From the NCBI GenBank assembly GCA_964486215.1, contig CAZALI010000023.1, positions 1 to 11,091 on the forward strand: a stretch of DNA of 11,091 bases, written 5' to 3'. Below are positions 1-5,699 of the stretch, piece by piece. Under the pieces are notes generated by a model. The model was not told the DNA's origin. It did not search any database and saw nothing but the letters and a program-made list of their open reading frames with translations. This stretch comes from RUG343 sp964486215 (GTDB lineage: Bacteria > Bacillota_I > Bacilli_A > RF39 > UBA660). Each line of letters opens with the position of its first letter. The stretch's first letter is position 1. Made by a program: the position numbers and the translations under genes.

Positions 1-1
1 T

Positions 2-538
2 AGAGTACAAAGAGTACCAGTAACAGAAGCAAACGGACGTCTTCAAACATCAACAGCTACAGTACTTGCTATGCCAGAAGTAGATGATAGTATTGATATT
101 GATATAAACCCAAATGATATAAGAATAGATATTTATAGATCTAGTGGTAAAGGAGGACAAGGAGTAAATACAACAGACTCAGCTGTAAGAATAACTCATT
201 TACCAACCAATATCGTAGTAACTTGTCAAAATGAAAGAAGCCAAATTCAAAATAAAGAAGAAGCTTTAAGAGTATTAAAAGCTAGACTATATGAAAAGAG
301 ACGTGAAGAACAGGAAGCTGAAGAAGGAGCAGAACGTAGAGATAAAATAGGTACAGGAGATAGAGCAGAAAAGATAAGAACATACAATTATCCACAAAAC
401 AGAGTAACTGATCATAGAATAGGCTTTACTACTAAAAACCTAGATAGAGTTATGGATGGAGACTTGGACGAATTATTTACTGCTCTAAGAAAAGAAGCTG
501 AAATGAGAAAACTTCAAGGAGAAGAAAGTGACAATTGA
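2..538 (+). CDS. prfA: Peptide chain release factor 1, C-terminal half (5' end outside window)
   Basis: Release factor 1 reads UAA and UAG in the ribosomal A site and triggers hydrolysis of peptidyl-tRNA. The frame is open from the window edge and gives 178 residues, about half of the roughly 355 usual for RF1, so the N-terminal domain and probably the codon-recognition loop lie upstream. The start of the visible part (RVQRVPVTEANGRLQTSTAT) is typical of class I release factors. The catalytic GGQ motif is at 152-160, in the context SSGKGGQGVNTTDSA. The NTT after GGQ and the following RITHLPT favour RF1 over RF2, which usually has NKT. An internal ATG at 71 is not the start, because family homology continues upstream of it. 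The gene ends in TGA, with a second in-frame TGA immediately after it, and overlaps prmC by 11 nt. Co-translation with its own modifying enzyme is likely. Confidence 0.96.
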   Translation, partial: RVQRVPVTEANGRLQTSTATVLAMPEVDDSIDIDINPNDIRIDIYRSSGKGGQGVNTTDSAVRITHLPTNIVVTCQNERSQIQNKEEALRVLKARLYEKRREEQEAEEGAERRDKIGTGDRAEKIRTYNYPQNRVTDHRIGFTTKNLDRVMDGDLDELFTALRKEAEMRKLQGEESDN

Positions 539-1361
539 TGAAGCAATAAGCTATGGTAAAAGCAAAATACATAGTGATTATGCTAAAATTCTATTATCAG
601 ACTTATTAAAAATTAATTCTTTAGAATTATTATTACATTTAAATGAACAAGTACCAGAAGATATATTAGATAAATATAAAAAAGAAGTAGAAGCAGTTTA
701 TAATAATAAACCAATACAATATGCTATGGAGCATATTAACTTCTATGGAGAAGAATACTTAATAAATGAAAATGTTTTAATACCACGCTTTGAAACAGAA
801 GAATTAATAGAAAAAGTCTTAGTAAAATTAAAAGAAGAATTTACTGAACCAATAGATATTATAGATTTAGGTTGTGGTAGTGGAGTAATAGGTTTAACTC
901 TAGAGAAAAAAGTAAAAACAAATTCTATAGATTTAATAGATATATCAGAAGAAGCGCTAGAGGTAACAAAGAAGAATATTACTAAACACAATTCTAAAGC
1001 AAATACTATTAAGAGTAATATGTTGGAGTCTGTTACTAAGAAATATGATTTAATAATATCTAATCCCCCATATATAAAAGATAATGAAGAAATAGAAGAG
1101 ATTGTAAAAGATAATGAACCACATATAGCTTTATATGCAGGAGAAGAAGGACTAGATTGCTATAAGCTAATTATTAAGGACTTAAAAAGTCATTTAAAAG
1201 ATAAAAGTATAATAGCTTTTGAAATAGGATCTACACAGACAAATCAAATAAAAGATTTATTATTAAAAGAAATACCATCTTTAGAAATAGAAGTATATAA
1301 AGACTTAAATAATTTAGATAGAATTATAATTGCTAGATACGATGTACACAATGAAAAATAA
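528..1361 (+). CDS. prmC: Peptide chain release factor N5-glutamine methyltransferase
   Basis: PrmC uses S-adenosylmethionine to methylate the glutamine of the GGQ motif of release factors, which raises termination efficiency. The 277-residue protein has a helical N-terminal region (about 1-75), the linker VLIPRFETEELIE at 83-95, the SAM-binding DLGCGSG at 113-119 and the N5-glutamine methyltransferase motif NPPY at 179-182. The length is normal for the family. The linker has Phe where PrmC proteins usually have Pro (IPRPETE). The start is GTG at 528: AAGGAG at 516-521 lies 6 nt upstream, inside the end of prfA, and no ATG in this frame fits better. The gene overlaps prfA by 11 nt, the classical prfA-prmC pairing in which the enzyme's substrate is its neighbour. 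No terminator is visible after the TAA stop; the next gene has its own promoter 12 nt downstream. Confidence 0.95.
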   Translation: MTIDEAISYGKSKIHSDYAKILLSDLLKINSLELLLHLNEQVPEDILDKYKKEVEAVYNNKPIQYAMEHINFYGEEYLINENVLIPRFETEELIEKVLVKLKEEFTEPIDIIDLGCGSGVIGLTLEKKVKTNSIDLIDISEEALEVTKKNITKHNSKANTIKSNMLESVTKKYDLIISNPPYIKDNEEIEEIVKDNEPHIALYAGEEGLDCYKLIIKDLKSHLKDKSIIAFEIGSTQTNQIKDLLLKEIPSLEIEVYKDLNNLDRIIIARYDVHNEK

Positions 1362-1373
1362 CAGTTAATATAA

Positions 1374-1402
1374 TTGACAAAAAATAAGTATTTTCTTATT
1401 AT
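1374..1402 (+). promoter_or_regulatory. Sigma-A type promoter of fba-murA
   Basis: The consensus -35 box TTGACA lies at 1374-1379 and TATTAT (5/6 of the -10 consensus) at 1397-1402, with a 17-nt spacer. Transcription should start near 1409, about 10 nt before the fba ATG and at the AGG of its ribosome-binding site. The spacer contains AATAAG (1383-1388), and CTTATT (1395-1400), overlapping the -10 box, is its inverted copy. This could be an operator or chance in AT-rich DNA. Confidence 0.8.
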
Positions 1403-1418
1403 GAAATTAGGTGATGAT

Positions 1419-2267
1419 ATGTTAGTAAATTTTATTGATATGATGCAAAAAGCTAAGAATGAGCATTATGCTATTCCACATTTTAATATTAATAATTTGG
1501 AATGGACAAAGTACATCCTAGAAGAATGCCAAGAATTAAATGTACCAGTCATATTAGGAGCAAGTGAAGGAGCTGCTAAATATATGGGTGGTAATGATGT
1601 AGTAGTAGGTATGGTAAAAGGATTATTAAAAGACTTAAATATAACTATACCAGTATGCTTACACGTTGATCATGGATCTTCATTTGAAGTATGTAAAAAA
1701 GCTATAGATGCTGGATACACATCTGTAATGATAGATGCATCTAGTCATCCTTTAGAAGAAAACATAGCTATTACTAAAGAAGTAGTAGACTATGCTCATG
1801 AAAGAGGAGTAAGCGTTGAAGCAGAAGTAGGTCATATTGGTGGAACAGAAGATGGAGTATCTGCTGAAGAACTACATGCTACCCTAGAAGAATGTAAGAC
1901 TTTATATGAAAGAACAGGTATCGATTCACTAGCTCCAGCACTAGGAAGTGTACATGGACCATATAAAGGCGAACCAAAACTAAACTTTGAAAGAATGAAA
2001 CAAATAAATGAAGCTCTACCAATACCATTAGTACTACATGGAGCATCAGGTATACCAGATGATATGATAAAAGAAGCTATTGCATCAGGTATATCAAAAA
2101 TAAATGTTAATACAGACTTCCAAATGGTATGGACAGATGCTGTTAGAAAATTATTGGAAGAAAATAAAGAAGTCTATGATCCAAGAAAAGTAATTGGAGC
2201 AGGAGAAGAAGCTATAAAGAATAAAGTTAAGGAGAAAATAGAAGTATTTAACACAAGAAATAGTTAG
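1419..2267 (+). CDS. fba: Class II fructose-1,6-bisphosphate aldolase
   Basis: This cytosolic zinc enzyme reversibly splits fructose 1,6-bisphosphate into dihydroxyacetone phosphate and glyceraldehyde 3-phosphate in glycolysis and gluconeogenesis. The 282 residues form one TIM barrel. Visible landmarks are LHVDHGSSFE at 81-90 (catalytic Asp84 and zinc ligand His85), EAEVGHIGG at 134-142, SVHGPYKGEPK at 177-187 (His179, likely zinc ligand) and LHGASGI at 206-212 (His207, likely zinc ligand), with INVNTD at 228-233 in the phosphate-binding region. ATG at 1419 is chosen because the MLVN start matches Bacillota aldolases and AGGTGAT (1409-1415) gives a good ribosome-binding site. A longer frame from TTG at 1374 would start inside the -35 box. 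murA follows after 9 nt, so the two are probably co-transcribed. Bacillus also keeps an fba gene close to a murA paralogue. Confidence 0.96.
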   Translation: MLVNFIDMMQKAKNEHYAIPHFNINNLEWTKYILEECQELNVPVILGASEGAAKYMGGNDVVVGMVKGLLKDLNITIPVCLHVDHGSSFEVCKKAIDAGYTSVMIDASSHPLEENIAITKEVVDYAHERGVSVEAEVGHIGGTEDGVSAEELHATLEECKTLYERTGIDSLAPALGSVHGPYKGEPKLNFERMKQINEALPIPLVLHGASGIPDDMIKEAIASGISKINVNTDFQMVWTDAVRKLLEENKEVYDPRKVIGAGEEAIKNKVKEKIEVFNTRNS

Positions 2268-2276
2268 GAGAATATT

Positions 2277-3530
2277 ATGAAAATAATGGAAGTAGAAGGT
2301 GGACATAAACTATCAGGAACTATTAGAGTAAGTGGAGCTAAGAACGCGACAGTTGCTATCATACCCGCTGCTATATTAACAGATGAAGAAGTAACTATCT
2401 GCAATATTCCAGAGATAACTGATACTGATGCTCTATGTGATATATTACATGAATTAAATGTAAAAACATCACGTGCCAGTGGTTCTATGGTAATAGATGC
2501 TAAAGATATGAAAAACACTGAGATAGCAGAAGTTCACTCTAAAAAATTAAGAGCTTCATACTATTTTATGGGAGCCCTACTTGGTAGATATAAAAAAGTA
2601 TCTATGTTTTTCCCAGGAGGTTGTTCTATTGGAGCAAGACCAATAGATCTACATCTAAAAGGATTTGAAGCACTAGGTGCTAAAGTTACCAAGTCAAAAA
2701 ACAAATATACTGTCGAAGCAGATGAATTAAAAGGAGCTAATATCTACCTAGATATAGCATCTGTAGGAGCAACTATAAATATAATGTTAGCTGCAGTACT
2801 CGCAACAGGAACAACAGTAATAGATAATGTTGCTAAAGAACCAGAAATAGTAAACGTAGCTACATTCTTAAATAATATGGGAGCTAAAATAACTGGAGCT
2901 GGTACTTCAACAATTAAAATAGTAGGAGTAAAAAAACTACATAAATGTTTCCATGAAATAATACCAGATCGAATTGAAGCTGGAACATATCTAATAATTG
3001 GAGCATTATGTGGTAATCCATTAAGAATAGATAATATTATTCCTGAACACTTAGATCCATTAATTTCAAAATTAGAAGAAATGGGAGCAGAACTAGAAGT
3101 AGGAACAGACTATGTAGTAGTAAACAAAAAAGATGATCTAAAACCAGTAACCATAAAAACGGCTGTCTACCCAGGATTTGCTACAGACTTGCAGCAACCA
3201 TTTACTGTTTTACTAACTCAAGCAAATGGAACTTCCAAAGTAGTTGAAACTATTTGGGAAAATAGATTTATGCACGTTCCATACTTAAATGATTTAGGAG
3301 CAGATATAACTGTTAAAAACCAAACTGCTACTATCCAAGGACCATCTAATATAGTAGGTACACAAGTAGTAGCAACTGACTTACGTGCCGGAGCAGCTAT
3401 GGTCGCCGCAGCTCTAAAAGCTACAGGAAAAACTACTATTACTAATGCCGAACACATCTTAAGAGGATATGAACAAATAAAAGAAAAACTAGAAGCAGTA
3501 GGAGCAAAAATAAACTTAAAAGATATTTAA
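2277..3530 (+). CDS. murA: UDP-N-acetylglucosamine 1-carboxyvinyltransferase
   Basis: MurA transfers enolpyruvate from phosphoenolpyruvate to UDP-GlcNAc, the first committed step of peptidoglycan synthesis, in the cytosol. The 417 residues match the normal family length. Key residues are Lys22-Asn23 (SGAKNA), Arg92, catalytic Cys116 in PGGCSIGARPIDLH, Asp304 in YPGFATDLQQP, Arg370 in TDLRAGAA and Arg396 in HILRGYE. Cys rather than Asp at 116 predicts the fosfomycin-sensitive form. The stretch LRASYYFMGALLGR and the position next to fba resemble the second Bacillota paralogue (MurAB/MurZ), so another murA copy may exist elsewhere. ATG at 2277 is preceded by TTAGGAG at 2264-2270, and the first residues match the family. 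No terminator is visible before the rpmE promoter, so some transcripts may read through into rpmE. Confidence 0.96.
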   Translation: MKIMEVEGGHKLSGTIRVSGAKNATVAIIPAAILTDEEVTICNIPEITDTDALCDILHELNVKTSRASGSMVIDAKDMKNTEIAEVHSKKLRASYYFMGALLGRYKKVSMFFPGGCSIGARPIDLHLKGFEALGAKVTKSKNKYTVEADELKGANIYLDIASVGATINIMLAAVLATGTTVIDNVAKEPEIVNVATFLNNMGAKITGAGTSTIKIVGVKKLHKCFHEIIPDRIEAGTYLIIGALCGNPLRIDNIIPEHLDPLISKLEEMGAELEVGTDYVVVNKKDDLKPVTIKTAVYPGFATDLQQPFTVLLTQANGTSKVVETIWENRFMHVPYLNDLGADITVKNQTATIQGPSNIVGTQVVATDLRAGAAMVAAALKATGKTTITNAEHILRGYEQIKEKLEAVGAKINLKDI

Positions 3531-3531
3531 C

Positions 3532-3560
3532 TTGCTAAAATAAACAAATACTGTTATAAT
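3532..3560 (+). promoter_or_regulatory. Promoter of rpmE with extended -10
   Basis: TTGCTA (3532-3537, 4/6 of the -35 consensus), a 17-nt spacer and a perfect TATAAT (3555-3560), with TG at 3552-3553 making an extended -10 (TGTTATAAT). The predicted start is near 3567, which gives rpmE a leader of about 52 nt, the longest or among the longest in the window. The -35 box begins two bases after the murA stop codon. Confidence 0.82.
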
Positions 3561-3580
3561 AATCAAGTATTTATATATCT

Positions 3581-3604
3581 ATGGCGAAAAAATCGTCATG
3601 GCGA
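3581..3604 (+). promoter_or_regulatory. Leader hairpin and repeated ATGGCGA upstream of rpmE (possible L31 autoregulatory leader)
   Basis: ATGGCGA (3581-3587) can pair with TCGTCAT (3593-3599) through 7 pairs including one G-U, closing an AAAAA loop. A second ATGGCGA at 3598-3604 overlaps the 3' arm and runs into the AGGAGG ribosome-binding site at 3606-3611. Leaders of rpmE genes are known sites of ribosomal-protein autoregulation, and L31 leader motifs have been described in several phyla. The placement fits such an element, but I cannot match it to a known consensus by eye. Confidence 0.45.
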
Positions 3605-3618
3605 GAGGAGGAAGTATT

Positions 3619-3834
3619 GTGAAAAAAGATATACATCCAGAAATGAAAGATTGTACAGTTACATGTGCATGTGGCAATACATTTAAAACTAAATCTACAA
3701 AAGAATCAATCAATGTAGAAGTATGTTCAGCTTGTCATCCATTCTATACTGGTAAACAAGCAAGAGCATCTCGTGCAGGTAGAGTTGATAAATTTAATAA
3801 GAAATATGGATTTGATAAAAAGAAGGCTGAATAA
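3619..3834 (+). CDS. rpmE: 50S ribosomal protein L31, zinc-binding type
   Basis: L31 sits on the large subunit and forms part of the bridge to the small subunit. The 71-residue protein starts KKDIHPE and carries cysteines at 16, 18, 36 and 39 (TCACGN and CSACHPFYTGKQ), the CxC...CxxC set that marks the zinc-containing (C+) form; Cys12 is an extra cysteine. Basic residues dominate the C-terminus. GTG at 3619 is chosen because AGGAGG (3606-3611) lies exactly 7 nt upstream and family members start at this point. The in-frame ATG at 3598 would add seven residues, including a Gly-Gly encoded by the ribosome-binding site itself, and lies in the leader hairpin. The gene is monocistronic: its own promoter lies upstream and a terminator overlaps the stop. 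Zinc-binding L31 can serve as a zinc store, and many bacteria also have a zinc-free paralogue. Confidence 0.95.
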   Translation: MKKDIHPEMKDCTVTCACGNTFKTKSTKESINVEVCSACHPFYTGKQARASRAGRVDKFNKKYGFDKKKAE

Positions 3835-3847
3835 TCAACCTTTTTTT
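3823..3847 (+). terminator. Rho-independent terminator overlapping the rpmE stop codon
   Basis: AAGGCTGA (3823-3830) pairs with TCAACCTT (3835-3842) with one C-A mismatch. The ATAA loop contains most of the stop codon TAA (3832-3834), and a run of seven T follows (3841-3847). The mismatch makes this weaker than the terminators after the tagO-like gene and hpf. The T-run is shared with the -35 box of the next promoter. Confidence 0.7.
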
Positions 3848-3879
3848 GTTAAAAAAATAAATTAGATATATAATATAAT
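3846..3879 (+). promoter_or_regulatory. Promoter of rpiB, -35 box inside the preceding terminator T-run
   Basis: TTGTTA (3846-3851, 4/6 match) is separated by 17 nt from TATAAT at 3869-3874; a second TATAAT overlaps it by one base at 3874-3879. Predicted starts are near 3881 or 3886, leaving a leader of about 14-19 nt before the rpiB ATG. Confidence 0.65.
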
Positions 3880-3899
3880 TAATTGATAAGGAGAATATT

Positions 3900-4349
3900 A
3901 TGAAAATAGGAATAGCAAATGATCATCGTGGTTATAAATTAAAAGAAGAAATAATATCTAATTTAAAAGATAAATATGAATTTGTAGACTTTGGTACTGA
4001 TAGTGAAGAATCAGTTGATTATCCAGATTATGCTTTTAAATTAGGAGAAGCTGTCGTAAAAAGGCAAGTAGACTATGGAATAGCTATCTGTGGATCAGGA
4101 ATAGGTATATCTATAGCTTGTAATAAAGTAAAAGGAGTACGTTGCGCTAAAGTATCTCGTATAGAAGAAGTACTATATACAAGACATGATAATGATGCTA
4201 ATATCATAGCGTTTGGAGAAAGGACTTCTATAGAAGATGCTATTAATATGATTAATGCCTTCGTAAATACAGACTTTTCTAATGAAGAAAAACATATCAG
4301 AAGAATAAATAAAATAACTGCATATGAGGAGAAAAATAATGGTAGGTAA
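3900..4349 (+). CDS. rpiB: Ribose 5-phosphate isomerase B (RpiB/LacAB family)
   Basis: RpiB interconverts ribose 5-phosphate and ribulose 5-phosphate in the non-oxidative pentose phosphate pathway. The 149 residues are the usual length. ANDHRGYKLK at 6-15 supplies Asp8 and His9. The anion-binding loop and catalytic base are in CGSGIGISIACNKVKGVRC, where Cys64 is the expected general base, and TRHDNDANIIAFGER (94-108) carries His96 and the conserved acidic and Asn residues. AAGGAG at 3888-3893 lies 6 nt before the ATG. The DUF1146 gene starts inside the last codons of rpiB, so the two form an operon. LacA/LacB (galactose 6-phosphate isomerase subunits) share the fold, but they occur as adjacent pairs in tagatose clusters; a single copy here favours RpiB. 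Confidence 0.92.
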   Translation: MKIGIANDHRGYKLKEEIISNLKDKYEFVDFGTDSEESVDYPDYAFKLGEAVVKRQVDYGIAICGSGIGISIACNKVKGVRCAKVSRIEEVLYTRHDNDANIIAFGERTSIEDAINMINAFVNTDFSNEEKHIRRINKITAYEEKNNGR

Positions 4350-4539
4350 ACTATTTATATATATAATTGTTTCAGTATTAGTAATATGGTCAATAGACTC
4401 AGTAAATATTAATGCTATCTTTAAAAAGAATAGAGTAATGCAATCAACTATGTTTTATTTCTTATTAACTCTATCTATGATATATCTAGTAACTAATTTT
4501 ATTATGGATATATTCACTAGTATTAAAATGTTATTCTAA
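4339..4539 (+). CDS. Small membrane protein, DUF1146 (YwzB-like)
   Basis: This 66-residue protein of unknown biochemical function has two hydrophobic segments, about 5-19 (LFIYIIVSVLVIWSI) and 37-59, separated by a short region with the basic motif FKKNRV at 28-33. The layout (helix, KKNRV, then a helix ending TNFIMDIF) matches the YwzB/DUF1146 family of Bacillota, whose members are about 70-80 residues. The start is taken as ATG 4339 because GAGGAG at 4326-4331 lies 7 nt upstream; ATG 4324 in the same frame would place that ribosome-binding site inside the coding sequence. It overlaps the end of rpiB by 11 nt, so translation is probably coupled. In Bacillus the homologue lies near the ATP synthase and murAA genes; here it precedes a wall-polymer gene. 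No function can be assigned from the sequence. Confidence 0.82.
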   Translation: MVGKLFIYIIVSVLVIWSIDSVNINAIFKKNRVMQSTMFYFLLTLSMIYLVTNFIMDIFTSIKMLF

Positions 4540-4541
4540 TA

Positions 4542-4550
4542 TGTTATACT
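4542..4550 (+). promoter_or_regulatory. Extended -10 promoter of the tagO-like gene
   Basis: TGTTATACT at 4542-4550 combines TG with a 5/6 -10 box (TATACT, 4545-4550). No convincing -35 box exists at the right distance; ATTAAA at 4522-4527 is the best available. The predicted start is near 4557, the first base of the ribosome-binding site AGGAAGTGAT (4557-4566). Confidence 0.55.
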
Positions 4551-4570
4551 AATTATAGGAAGTGATTAAT

Positions 4571-5653
4571 TTGAGAGAAGAAATTATACACTCTGGTGAA
4601 ATAGTACTAGTAACTTTCATTGTATCAGCTATTATCATGGTATTTATGAAAAAAATAGCTAAACATATAGGTGCTATGGACATACCAACTAATAAAGAAG
4701 GACATCGTCATATCCACAAAAAACCTATACCAAAATTAGGAGGAGTAGGAATATTCTTAGCTTTCTTAGTAGGATATATGCTCTTTGGAGAACAAAGTAT
4801 AAGAATGAATTCTATTCTTATAGGTAGTTTTATTATGATATTAACAGGTATTGTTGATGATATCAATCCAATAAAAGCTAGAAATAAATTATTAGGTCAT
4901 ATCATAGCAGCTTCAGTAATAGTCTTTTATGGTGGAATATTACTAGATAATATATCTGTATTTAATCATTCAATAGATTTTGGTATCATGGCTTATCCAA
5001 TCACAATATTCTTCTTAATAGCTTGTGCTAATATAATTAATTTAATAGATGGACTAGATGGACTAAGTGGAGGAATATGTGCTATATTCTTTACTACTAT
5101 AGCTGTAATTGCTATCTATCAAGGAAGATATGAATCACTTGTCTTAGTATTAACACTCATAATGTTAGGTTCAACACTAGGCTTCCTATTGCATAACTTT
5201 TACCCAGCCAAAATATTTGCTGGAGACTGTGCTACATTTATGGGCTTTATCATAGGAATAATTACTTTATTAGAATTTAAAGGCCCAGCCTTCATATCAT
5301 TCTTTATACCAGTATCAATACTAGGTATACCAATCTTAGATACTTTATTTGCCATAATTAGAAGACTACTCAAAGGAGAACCACCATTTAAGGCGGATAG
5401 AGAACATCTTCATCATCAATTACTTGGAATGCACTTCTCTCAAGTAACAACAGTCTTAATAATATATGCTATAGATGCATTATTTGCTATAGCTTCTATA
5501 TTCTATATATTAAAAGATCCAACTACTGGACAAATAATATACATAATAATTTTCTTACTAGCTATCTGGTTTGTCTTCCATACAACAATACTTGTTGATG
5601 AAGACTCCAAGATACCATTAAAGTTAAAGAAGAAAATATCTAGAAATAAGTAG
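4571..5653 (+). CDS. tagO: Polyprenyl-phosphate GlcNAc-1-phosphate transferase, TagO/WecA-like
   Basis: The protein should transfer a sugar 1-phosphate, probably GlcNAc-1-P, from a UDP-sugar to undecaprenyl phosphate at the membrane, the first lipid-linked step for teichoic acid or other wall polymers. It has 360 residues and roughly ten membrane helices. Family motifs are GIVDDINPIKARNK at 93-106 (Asp96-Asp97), NLIDGLDGLSGG at 157-168 and the cytoplasmic REHLHHQLL at 277-285. The HLHH motif and the NLIDGLDGL form favour TagO/WecA over MraY. The usual GD(T/S)GS block is altered to GDCATFMGF (218-226). TTG at 4571 is chosen because AGGAAGTGAT lies 8 nt upstream when measured from AGGAAG; GTG at 4562 would lie inside that site. 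It appears to be a single-gene unit with a strong terminator. The precise sugar and downstream polymer cannot be read from this window. Confidence 0.88.
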   Translation: MREEIIHSGEIVLVTFIVSAIIMVFMKKIAKHIGAMDIPTNKEGHRHIHKKPIPKLGGVGIFLAFLVGYMLFGEQSIRMNSILIGSFIMILTGIVDDINPIKARNKLLGHIIAASVIVFYGGILLDNISVFNHSIDFGIMAYPITIFFLIACANIINLIDGLDGLSGGICAIFFTTIAVIAIYQGRYESLVLVLTLIMLGSTLGFLLHNFYPAKIFAGDCATFMGFIIGIITLLEFKGPAFISFFIPVSILGIPILDTLFAIIRRLLKGEPPFKADREHLHHQLLGMHFSQVTTVLIIYAIDALFAIASIFYILKDPTTGQIIYIIIFLLAIWFVFHTTILVDEDSKIPLKLKKKISRNK

Positions 5654-5671
5654 TCCCACTACTTATTTTTT
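5644..5671 (+). terminator. Strong rho-independent terminator after the tagO-like gene
   Basis: AAATAAGTAGT (5644-5654) pairs perfectly over 11 bp with ACTACTTATTT (5658-5668) around a CCC loop, and six T (5666-5671) follow. The stem includes the last codons and the TAG stop (5651-5653). The T-run leads directly into the hpf promoter. Confidence 0.88.
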
Positions 5672-5679
5672 GTTATAAT
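5671..5679 (+). promoter_or_regulatory. Extended -10 promoter of hpf
   Basis: TGTTATAAT at 5671-5679 is a perfect extended -10 and shares its first T with the terminator T-run. No -35-like sequence lies 16-18 nt upstream, where the terminator stem sits. The predicted start is near 5686, the first base of AGGAGG. Confidence 0.65.
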
Positions 5680-5699
5680 AGAATTAGGAGGCGACAATT

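Noticed and set aside
536..541. Mycoplasma-type code with TGA as tryptophan
   Set aside because: All complete genes give full-length family proteins with TGG for Trp under the standard code, and reading TGA as Trp would only add a short unrelated tail to prfA.
743..991. Reverse-strand open frame within prmC
   Set aside because: It is the antisense of a clear PrmC coding region, has low-complexity Ser/Phe-rich composition and no family features.
1383..1400. Hairpin AATAAG/CTTATT as a prmC terminator
   Set aside because: Only six AT-rich pairs and no following T-run; it lies between and over the fba promoter boxes.
2264..2518. Reverse-strand open frame over the start of murA
   Set aside because: Antisense shadow of conserved MurA sequence, with no ribosome-binding site or recognisable protein.
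3218..3457. Reverse-strand open frame within murA
   Set aside because: Antisense shadow of the conserved MurA C-terminal half.
3598..3618. ATG start for rpmE giving seven extra residues
   Set aside because: The extension is encoded by the ribosome-binding site (AGGAGG, 3606-3611) and leader hairpin; GTG 3619 has ideal spacing and matches the L31 family start.
4324..4338. Upstream ATG for the DUF1146 protein
   Set aside because: It would put GAGGAG (4326-4331) inside the coding sequence; ATG 4339 is 7 nt downstream of that site.
4562..4570. GTG start for the tagO-like gene
   Set aside because: The GTG is part of the ribosome-binding sequence AGGAAGTGAT; TTG 4571 has correct spacing.
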